A stretch of DNA of 12,277 nt, taken from positions 1 through 12,277 of the forward strand of contig JANBQS010000771.1 of NCBI GenBank assembly GCA_027577415.1. Reading direction: 5' to 3'. This DNA is from Coemansia sp. RSA 922. Taxonomy: Eukaryota; Kickxellomycota; Kickxellomycetes; Kickxellales; Kickxellaceae. The stretch's first letter is position 1. Every line of letters starts with the position of its first letter. The notes under the pieces were generated by a model. That model did not search any database, was not told the DNA's origin, and saw only the letters and a program-made list of their open reading frames with translations. Position numbers and translations under genes: made by a program. This document shows positions 6,919 through 12,277 of this stretch, piece by piece.

Positions 6919-8679
6919 TTAGTAGTAGGCAGGCATGGTAGCTCCGTAAAAGGCAGCAGTCTCATCCGTGCAGGTGGTATCGGGCTTCTCCGACCCGCCG
7001 CCAGGAGTAACGCTGGTGTAGGCGGGAGGTGGAGTAGTGGAGAACGTAGCGGGTGGGACGCTAGTGTAGGATGGAGGCGGTGGGACCTGCGTGCTGGGCG
7101 CGGGAGGCACGGCAGTGTACACGTGCGAAGGAGGCACCTCAGACGATGGGATCACGCCACCGGACGTGCTAGAATAAGAGGGAACAGGGACTTGCGACGA
7201 CGGAACCTGCGACGAGGGAACCTGCGACGAAGGGACGACCGGCGGCTGGGTAACGGTAACAGGCGGCTGGGTGACGGTAACCGTGGTGTAAACCGTGCTG
7301 GGAGCAGGCGTCGGGGCCGTCACAGTGCTGGTCACAGTGACTGGCGCTGGGGTGGGCGCCGTAACAGTCGCAGTAGAGGTCTCCGTGCACGTTTCAGTCT
7401 CAACGACCGTGTGCGTGGTAGGCGCAGGAGCCGGCTGCGTGATGGTGATGGGAGCCGGGGCCGGCTCAGTAATTGTGCGATACTCCGTCACCGGCGCAGG
7501 GGCCGGAGCAGTGATCGTCTGGTACTGCACGTATGGTACGTACACGGGCTTGGTCACAGTCTGGTACTGGAACTCGGTCGAGTAGATAACAGTTGGCACC
7601 GTCTGCGTGGCGTACAGTGTGGAATACTGAATAACGACGCTGGGAACTGTCTGGTAGATGATGCTCGGCACGGTTTGCATGTACGTGGTGGTCTGCGTGA
7701 CAGTTGTGGGAACAGTGACGGTGATTGTAGAAGGAGCGGGTCCAGGTCCGGGTCCTGGGTTAGGTCCGGGTCCTGGGCTAGGTCCGGGTCCTGGGTTGGG
7801 TCCAGGGCCGGGAGTGGGTCCAGGGGTCTCACGCGACGCCTCGGCAGTCTCGCAATCAGCAGGGTTAACGGGAGTACCGGGGTTGACCGGAGCGACTGGT
7901 GTTCCTGGGTTGACTGGAGCCACGGGCGTTCCAGGGTTAACAGGCGCAACAGGAGTACCTGGGTTGACTGGAGCTACAGGAGTACCAGGATTAACAGGCG
8001 CAACAGGAGTGCCGGGGTTGACTGGGGCTACTGGAGTACCAGGGTTGACGGGAGCGACTGGGGTGCCAGGATTAACGGGGGCGACTGGAGTACCTGGGTT
8101 GACTGGAGCGACGGGCGTGCCTGGGTTAACAGGGGCGACAGGCGTGCCGGGAGTACCAGGGTTAGTCTCGCAATCCTCGGTAGGATGACCGCTGCTGCCT
8201 GGTGGGGGACGAGTGGCAGTGGGGGTGTTACCACCTGGAGATGAACCAGGCGCCGACGAAACAGGAGTGGAACCAGGAGCCGACGACCCAGGCGCGGAAG
8301 AGGCAGGAGTAGTGTATCCTGGGGTCGACGAACCCGGAGCCGAAGATCCTGGCGCAGAAGAGCCAGGTGCCGACGATCCAGGCGCGGATGAGCCCGGAGC
8401 AGACGACTCGCCTGGGGCCGATGAGCCAGGAGCCGATGACTCGCCAGGCGCAGAGGATCCAGGAGCCGATGACACGCCTGGCGAGGTGTTGACTTCCTCA
8501 GTAGCGCGGCCGTAATGGCTGTCCTCGGGCTGGGCATAGTAATCGTAGTTGGGCTGCTGCGCATAGTCGGCGGGAGCAGGGGCGTTGTTGTCGTAGTCAC
8601 CGCCAGGAGCAACTTCCTGATAAGAAGCAGCGGCAAGAGCGGCGAGGGCAAAAGTGGCGATCTGAATCTTGGTGTTCAT
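6919..8679 (-). CDS. Secreted mucin-like Pro/Ser/Thr-rich cell-wall protein with tandem repeats
   Basis: A 586-residue predicted extracellular protein. The ATG at 8679 gives a clear signal peptide ([19 protein letters not shown]). A Tyr/Asn/Gln-rich segment (about 20-60) follows, then SSAPG-type pentapeptides (about 68-150) and ten perfect copies of a 9-residue repeat with the consensus PGTPVAPVN (177-266). Cys170 and Cys276 bracket that repeat, each in an Asp-Cys-Glu-Thr motif. Next come [10 protein letters not shown] (about 283-313) and a long Thr/Val/Tyr/Pro domain (VTVT, YQTV, PAPAP motifs, to about 520) that suggests beta-rich, heavily O-mannosylated structure. The protein ends in GATMPAYY after Cys570. 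There is no hydrophobic tail, so it is probably secreted or wall-retained without a GPI anchor. No enzyme domain is visible. A structural wall, adhesion or coat role is inferred from composition only. Confidence 0.85.
   Translation of the reverse strand: MNTKIQIATFALAALAAASYQEVAPGGDYDNNAPAPADYAQQPNYDYYAQPEDSHYGRATEEVNTSPGVSSAPGSSAPGESSAPGSSAPGESSAPGSSAPGSSAPGSSAPGSSAPGSSTPGYTTPASSAPGSSAPGSTPVSSAPGSSPGGNTPTATRPPPGSSGHPTEDCETNPGTPGTPVAPVNPGTPVAPVNPGTPVAPVNPGTPVAPVNPGTPVAPVNPGTPVAPVNPGTPVAPVNPGTPVAPVNPGTPVAPVNPGTPVAPVNPGTPVNPADCETAEASRETPGPTPGPGPNPGPGPSPGPGPNPGPGPGPAPSTITVTVPTTVTQTTTYMQTVPSIIYQTVPSVVIQYSTLYATQTVPTVIYSTEFQYQTVTKPVYVPYVQYQTITAPAPAPVTEYRTITEPAPAPITITQPAPAPTTHTVVETETCTETSTATVTAPTPAPVTVTSTVTAPTPAPSTVYTTVTVTQPPVTVTQPPVVPSSQVPSSQVPSSQVPVPSYSSTSGGVIPSSEVPPSHVYTAVPPAPSTQVPPPPSYTSVPPATFSTTPPPAYTSVTPGGGSEKPDTTCTDETAAFYGATMPAYY
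7847..8175 (-). repeat. 27-bp minisatellite (10 units) flanked by an 11-bp direct repeat
   Basis: Ten exact-length 27-bp units fill 7882-8151. They differ almost only at silent positions and always encode the same nine residues. GTTGAC and (A/G)TTAAC unit starts largely alternate, giving a 54-bp higher-order period. GTCTCGCAATC occurs on both sides (7847-7857 and 8165-8175) and encodes the Asp-Cys-Glu motif at each end. Confidence 0.9.
8225..8475 (-). repeat. 15-bp repeats encoding Ser-Ser-Ala-Pro-Gly
   Basis: Degenerate 15-bp units encode SSAPG, with variants [16 protein letters not shown] and STPVS. They make a Ser/Pro-rich, probably O-glycosylated stalk close to the N-terminus of the secreted protein. 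Confidence 0.8.
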
Positions 8680-8770
8680 TTTTGAAAAAGGGATAGGGAT
8701 TGGTCGTCAAAAAAATAAGAGTTGTAGTTGGGATATCCTGAGACGCAAAAAGAAGAGTACCGTCCAGCGA

Positions 8771-8777
8771 TATTTAA
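8771..8777 (-). promoter_or_regulatory. TATA-like element of the mucin-like gene
   Basis: TTAAATA on the minus strand, 92 nt upstream of the ATG. Spacing matches TATA-like sites before the genes at 951-2564 and 3924-4388. Confidence 0.4.
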
Positions 8778-9294
8778 GTCTCTAGGAAATAAAAAAAGAT
8801 TTGGGGTGTGGCTGAGGGAATACGAGGCGATTCACGGCTGCGGGTATTAATAGTTCACAATATAAAGACTTGTAAACAAAATAACAACAACAACACAGGG
8901 TGAGCGGGGAGAAAGAGTGAGAGAGCGCGTAAGGGAAGGCTTGTTTGAGCTAGAGAGAGTGAGAGAACAGCTACAAAAGGGAGATAGTGAACATGTCGTT
9001 TTGGAAAATGTGAAGCGGCTGGGTCATCTATATTTATATTCAAAGAAGGGAGCCCGTCTAAATGCCATATACAGTAGTCCCAAAAAAAAGGAATTGTCTC
9101 TGGTACATTGTTGTTTAATCTATGGCGTTATATTGAGTATTGCAGCCCTGGGCCATTAGTTCTAGAGCATACTAAAAAATAGTTTTGTTACGGCGTTTTC
9201 CGACATCGTCTGCCTTTTTTTTTCCCTCCCCAGTCTACTAAGTGGGTCGACAATGACAAACAATCTGGATCCATTGTCTATTAGAATTCCGAAT

Positions 9295-9310
9295 GGGGTG
9301 GGTGGGGGGG
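9295..9310 (+). promoter_or_regulatory. G-quadruplex-forming motif
   Basis: GGGGTGGGTGGGGGGG: G runs of 4, 3 and 7. The last run can supply two tracts, giving single-base loops, the arrangement expected to be most stable as a parallel quadruplex. Confidence 0.55.
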
Positions 9311-9377
9311 TAGAGAGAGAGGTCTGGGTTTTTAGATGAGGCGCCCACACTCACAGTCAATGTTATTTTTATTTGTT

Positions 9378-9397
9378 GGGTGGGGAGGGTGAGAGGG
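9378..9397 (+). promoter_or_regulatory. Second G-quadruplex-type motif
   Basis: Four G tracts (3, 4, 3, 3) with loops of 1, 1 and 5 bases, on the same strand as the motif about 70 bp before it. Confidence 0.5.
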
Positions 9398-9677
9398 AGA
9401 GCGACTAGGCACAAGATAATTTTAAACAATTAACTATTTAGTACAATTGAAAGTGAACTAGATTGAGGGCTAAAAAAAAAAAAAGAGAAATGCACTTGAC
9501 AGTAGTAGACGAGCCCACCCACTCCCTCTTTTTTTTATTTACTCTGTGAAAGATAGAGTCTGGCTTACTATTTGGTCTAGACCGGGTTAAAATTAAGTAG
9601 CTCTGGACTGCTTAATCTACCGGTAATTAGGGCTCACCTCCTGCTGGATGGCGCAGCAAGTATATCAAGTACTTTGC

Positions 9678-9701
9678 TGCATGCATGCGCTCATGCATGC
9701 A
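9678..9701. repeat. 9-bp inverted repeat TGCATGCAT with 6-base spacer
   Basis: Arms TGCATGCAT (9678-9686) and ATGCATGCA (9693-9701) surround GCGCTC. Each arm is itself built from GCATGC/ATGCAT palindromes. It lies about 260 bp upstream of the SDR ATG and could be a hairpin or paired transcription-factor sites. Confidence 0.6.
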
Positions 9702-9958
9702 TTATAGTGGCTAACACTTGCATAAGCCACAACAGCTTTCAAGTGCAGTTTCGACTCGACTCGGCTCAAATGTTGTCACAAGTGGCGCAACAAATAAGGC
9801 AGCAATAATTACCAATATGGTTGGAGCTCCGCCAGAAACAAAGAGGACGATCTGTCTACAAAGCAAAAGTTACTCTTTTTTTATTTTCTATTTTGTTTAC
9901 ACCTTTTTCTTATCTAATTCACTTTTCTCATCTAGATTTCGCCCTCTTATTTGAAAAA

Positions 9959-11101
9959 ATGCCTACGTGCTTGGTATTTGGCAGTGCCAATTTTTACGGC
10001 CGAGCGCTGACACAGCTTTTATGTCGCGAGTGTCAGCAGTCAGCAGACACTTGGGAGATACGCGGAGTAGACAAAATTCTACCCCAGCTAGCGTCCTTTC
10101 CAGCCGACGTTCTAGCGCTCTACTCGACGATAGACTATCGCATGGGCAATTTGCGGTGCCGCGGGTTTCTAGAGCAAGCGTTTCAAAGAGACGATGGCAA
10201 ACCATGGGACTTTGTATTCAACTTTGCCGCTGAGCATAAATTTGGCCAGTCTGATCAAGTATACGACCAGGACGTAAGACAGTTGTCAGCCAATATTGCG
10301 GCACTTGCCAGTCAGCATTCGGTAGGAGTACTGGTCCAATTGTCGACGGCTTTGATATTCGCCGGCACTAGCAACTCGCAGTGCGCTGAGGACTCGGTTG
10401 TTGATGGAGCGCAGACTACGGTTATGGCCAAATGTCATGTCGATGCCGAAGCCAGTGCTCGCCAGGCAGGAGTGCCCGTGGTTATTCTGAGACCAGCGCT
10501 GTGCTACGGGCCTGGCGACAGACAGAACGCCGTGCCGATGCTTATAATGGCACAACTCAGCAAGCAGGAAGGCGATAACCGTATGCCAGTTCTATGGGAC
10601 AAAGACCTACGTATCAGCACTGTCCACGTGTCAGACGTAGCAGCCGCAGCTCTAGCCAGCGCTCGCTGGCATCACAACAAGCCCGCCACTGTTGTTTTTA
10701 ACCTAGCTGATTCAGGCGACACGACCAATGCGAGGCTGGCTCAGGCAGTCGGTGGCCTGTTTGGGGTGGAGCCTAGTTTCCAAAACGTCGCAGTAAACTT
10801 TATCGTCAAGCGACTGAAGACTGCCGAACTAGCTGAAGAAGTTAACCAGTCGCTGCTAGGCCCCTGGATGGACCTGCTAGCTGCCAATGGCGTGTCTAAT
10901 TCTCCTCTCTCGCCTTACCTCGATCAGGAACATCCTTATTGCCGTCTTGATTCTCAGCCGAGAGGTGTCGATGGATCGCGTATTGCTAATACTTCTGGAT
11001 TAAAGTTCGAGTACCAGTATCCGCGTCTGTCGCCTGCCGCATTGCGCGAGATGGTCGAAGAGTTTCAGGCTGTGGGACTTTGGCCCGCCATTCCCATTTA
11101 G
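9959..11101 (+). CDS. Extended SDR-type NAD(P)-binding protein lacking the usual catalytic Tyr
   Basis: A 380-residue protein of the NAD-dependent epimerase/dehydratase (extended SDR) superfamily. The N-terminal LVFGSANFYG (6-14) stands in the place of the TGxxGxxG dinucleotide loop. FNFAAEHKFGQ corresponds to the hNAA region and VQLSTALIF carries Ser129/Thr130. The YxxxK position reads TVMAK, so Lys158 is kept but the catalytic Tyr is Thr154. VVILRPALCYGPGDR and STVHVSDVAAAAL are typical C-terminal substrate-lobe motifs. I believe related fungal and invertebrate SDRs also have Thr there, so this may be a family trait; that is from memory and not checked. Substrate unknown. ATG 9959 (AAAAAATGCC) begins right at the first beta strand. 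The frame continues upstream to 9821 but adds an unrelated hydrophobic stretch. It converges on the lipase gene with 26 bp between stops. Confidence 0.85.
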   Translation: MPTCLVFGSANFYGRALTQLLCRECQQSADTWEIRGVDKILPQLASFPADVLALYSTIDYRMGNLRCRGFLEQAFQRDDGKPWDFVFNFAAEHKFGQSDQVYDQDVRQLSANIAALASQHSVGVLVQLSTALIFAGTSNSQCAEDSVVDGAQTTVMAKCHVDAEASARQAGVPVVILRPALCYGPGDRQNAVPMLIMAQLSKQEGDNRMPVLWDKDLRISTVHVSDVAAAALASARWHHNKPATVVFNLADSGDTTNARLAQAVGGLFGVEPSFQNVAVNFIVKRLKTAELAEEVNQSLLGPWMDLLAANGVSNSPLSPYLDQEHPYCRLDSQPRGVDGSRIANTSGLKFEYQYPRLSPAALREMVEEFQAVGLWPAIPI

Positions 11102-11127
11102 ATTAAGATAAAAAAAATATAATAACA

Positions 11128-12042
11128 CTATATAAAAACCAATCTGATACCTGGGTACACCATGTGATCTCTTATACTCCACTGCCATGCGTGCTTGCTA
11201 GCCGAGCACAGCGCGTCTTCTTCAGCATGGTCTTCCGACGACGGCTCACAAACAGTGATACTCCTATCATTGTCTTTGACCCAAATCTCGCGATCGCTAT
11301 GCACGTACTGACTGGGAAACAGCAGCAAAGACTGTGGCAGATGCGGCACGATATCAGAGTCATGAACAACCCGCCAAAGCATATTCCCTCTTAGCAGCAA
11401 ATTAACATACTGGGCAAACACTCGATTGCCTATCCGCGGCGCGCCAAACGTCACCAGCCCCACATTATTACATTCCGCCTGCTGGCAGTAATCGACCAGG
11501 GCCAGGACGGCTTGCGCAGCGCCCAACGAATGCCCCACAAAGGTCAGCGAATACCCCGGCATATCCAAAATCAGTGCCTGGACCGCGGTCTGGACAGTCT
11601 GACGAGCCGACATGTATGCCATCAGAAACCCCAAATGCACATACGACTCGTTTTTAACCGGCGGCCACTGCGCCTGCTCCACATGCGCATCAGCCAATAC
11701 GTTCATTACATGAGTTGTACCGCGGAACGATACTATTATTTGACGCCGCCTGTGGTTAATGCCAATAAAACCGCGACTAAATGCAGGCAGAGCCGTTGAC
11801 CATGTAGTGTTGAGCTTTGTTAGGCCCAGGTCTTTTGTTATTTGGCAGCTAGCGCATGTCTCCCAGTCTTCGAAATCGTCATATGCCGCGCCTGCGTATC
11901 GACCCCAGTACTCAAGCTCCTCTGTCGTCACATCGGGAATGATACGCTGCTGGTCTTCGTAGGCCTGCTCTGTGAAACCTAGCGGTGTAGAGGAGGCCCT
12001 GAACACAAATAGCAGTAGAACAAGCAGTCGAATTGAATGCAT
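11128..12042 (-). CDS. Secreted class 3 (Rhizomucor/Rhizopus-type) triacylglycerol lipase
   Basis: A 304-residue alpha/beta-hydrolase of the fungal lipase class 3 family, predicted to hydrolyse acylglycerols outside the cell. The ATG at 12042 gives a signal peptide (MHSIRLLVLLLFVFRASS, cleavage near 18-19). Catalytic residues are visible: Ser172 in GHSLG, Asp230 in DSDIVPHLP and His293 in RDHMVY. SFRGT supplies the oxyanion residue Thr109, as in Rhizopus lipase. C63-x-x-C66 and C265/C279 match disulfide positions of the Rhizomucor enzyme. N-glycosylation sequons occur at N78 and N131. The mature start is close to the enzyme domain, so the long propeptide of Rhizomucor and Rhizopus lipases seems absent. 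The lid region reads THVMNVLADAHV, without the Trp seen in Rhizomucor miehei lipase. The 3' end converges on the SDR gene, so their transcripts probably overlap. Confidence 0.95.
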   Translation of the reverse strand: MHSIRLLVLLLFVFRASSTPLGFTEQAYEDQQRIIPDVTTEELEYWGRYAGAAYDDFEDWETCASCQITKDLGLTKLNTTWSTALPAFSRGFIGINHRRRQIIVSFRGTTHVMNVLADAHVEQAQWPPVKNESYVHLGFLMAYMSARQTVQTAVQALILDMPGYSLTFVGHSLGAAQAVLALVDYCQQAECNNVGLVTFGAPRIGNRVFAQYVNLLLRGNMLWRVVHDSDIVPHLPQSLLLFPSQYVHSDREIWVKDNDRSITVCEPSSEDHAEEDALCSASKHAWQWSIRDHMVYPGIRLVFI

Positions 12043-12201
12043 TTACAACAAAAAATTAAATAATAATAATACAAAGTAAGGAAAAGAAAAAGTGTCGTTG
12101 GGTTAAATCCCATCCATGTGGTTACTAGAAGCTGACATGCATGTGATCGATTCAATAAGGAAAATAAAAATAAAAAAAGCAAAATCAAAAAAAGAAAGAC
12201 T
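12043..12201. other. Short AT-rich spacer upstream of the lipase
   Basis: About 160 bp separating the lipase ATG from the stop of the next minus-strand gene. It should contain the lipase promoter and the neighbour's 3' UTR. It has (AAT)n and A-rich runs and a 10-bp palindrome ACATGCATGT at 12135-12144. No clear TATA box. Confidence 0.5.
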
Positions 12202-12277
12202 TCAATTGGGGTTGCTCAGTAGATACTCAATGGCAGCTTCGACATTGCCGCCAGTAATCGACAGGGCGCGGATATTC
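12202..12277 (-). CDS. C-terminal end of a UBA-domain protein, ubiquilin/Dsk2-like (partial)
   Basis: Only the last 24 codons and TGA are in the window; the 5' part lies beyond 12277. The residues read as the second half of a ubiquitin-associated (UBA) domain: NIRALSITGG, then NVEAAIEYLLSN, ending PN. A UBA domain stopping two residues after the last helix is the layout of ubiquilin/Dsk2 proteins, which shuttle ubiquitinated substrates to the proteasome and have an N-terminal ubiquitin-like domain. Other UBA proteins (Rad23, Ddi1) are possible but fit the NxxALxxTGG-to-stop pattern less well. Too short for a firm gene name. Confidence 0.7.
   Translation of the reverse strand, partial: NIRALSITGGNVEAAIEYLLSNPN

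Larger units (their letters stand above)
8680..9958. other. Divergent intergenic region with candidate regulatory elements
   Basis: About 1.28 kb between the mucin-like gene (ATG 8679, minus) and the SDR gene (ATG 9959, plus). Nearest the mucin gene is a minus-strand TATA-like TTAAATA at 8771-8777, 92 nt from the ATG. GA-rich sequence lies around 8905-8965, two G-quadruplex-type motifs at 9295-9310 and 9378-9397, and an inverted repeat at 9678-9701. T-rich sequence leads into the SDR ATG. The one sizeable plus-strand frame (8917-9159) begins with GTG and has no internal ATG, so it is not called. Confidence 0.55.

Noticed and set aside
7123..8244. Long plus-strand frames opposite the mucin-like gene, including one that reads as a collagen-like Gly-x-y repeat (7658-8188)
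   Set aside because: They are shadows of the 27-bp repeat on the other strand. The minus-strand frame has the ATG, signal peptide and silent-site divergence.
8917..9159. 80-codon plus-strand frame in the divergent spacer
   Set aside because: Begins with GTG, has no in-frame ATG, and is made largely of GA-rich repeat sequence.
9821..9958. N-terminal extension of the SDR
   Set aside because: It encodes a T-rich leader read as Phe/Leu. The Rossmann strand begins immediately after the ATG at 9959.

Overview
The window looks like nuclear DNA from a fungus with a compact, intron-poor genome. Eight complete protein genes and the 3' end of a ninth can be read without interruption in the standard code. 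They are separated by short AT-rich spacers with TATA-like and AATAAA-like elements, and there is no bacterial operon or ribosome-binding-site signal. The fungal evidence is a filamentous-fungus-type lipase, a fungal-style beta-hydroxyacid dehydrogenase, a PHYHD1-type dioxygenase, a ubiquilin/Dsk2-like UBA tail, and several signal-peptide wall or surface proteins rich in Ser, Thr, Pro and Gln. An early-diverging (zygomycete-grade) fungus, perhaps Kickxellomycotina, is my guess; the sequence does not prove it.

Layout. Positions 1-950 hold no gene I can defend, only a 19-bp palindrome. Positions 951-4388 carry three minus-strand genes. Two encode low-complexity Gln/Pro/Ala-rich proteins with a signal peptide and a GPI-like tail (951-2564 and 2937-3668). 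The third encodes a small protein with a signal sequence or signal anchor and a possible LEA-2-like beta domain (3924-4388). A ~350-bp divergent spacer leads to two plus-strand metabolic genes: a PHYHD1-type Fe(II)/2-oxoglutarate dioxygenase (4738-5616) and a 3-hydroxyisobutyrate-dehydrogenase-like enzyme (5768-6715). The second gene ends in three tandem ~40-bp A/T-rich repeats. Convergent to it is a 586-residue secreted mucin-like protein with a ten-copy 9-residue repeat (6919-8679). A ~1.28-kb divergent spacer with two G-quadruplex motifs and a TGCATGCAT hairpin precedes an atypical extended SDR (9959-11101). That gene converges, with only 26 bp between stop codons, on a secreted class 3 lipase (11128-12042). 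The window ends inside the 3' part of a UBA-domain gene (12202-12277, minus strand).

Five of the eight complete genes appear to enter the secretory pathway, so cell surface and extracellular functions dominate, with three soluble oxidoreductases between them. I see no single pathway joining all genes, no transposase, no CRISPR array, and no rRNA or tRNA gene. Several protein frames open with non-ATG codons further upstream (TTG at 2585, 3698 and 4612). I chose the first ATG that gives a sensible signal peptide or family-like N-terminus.
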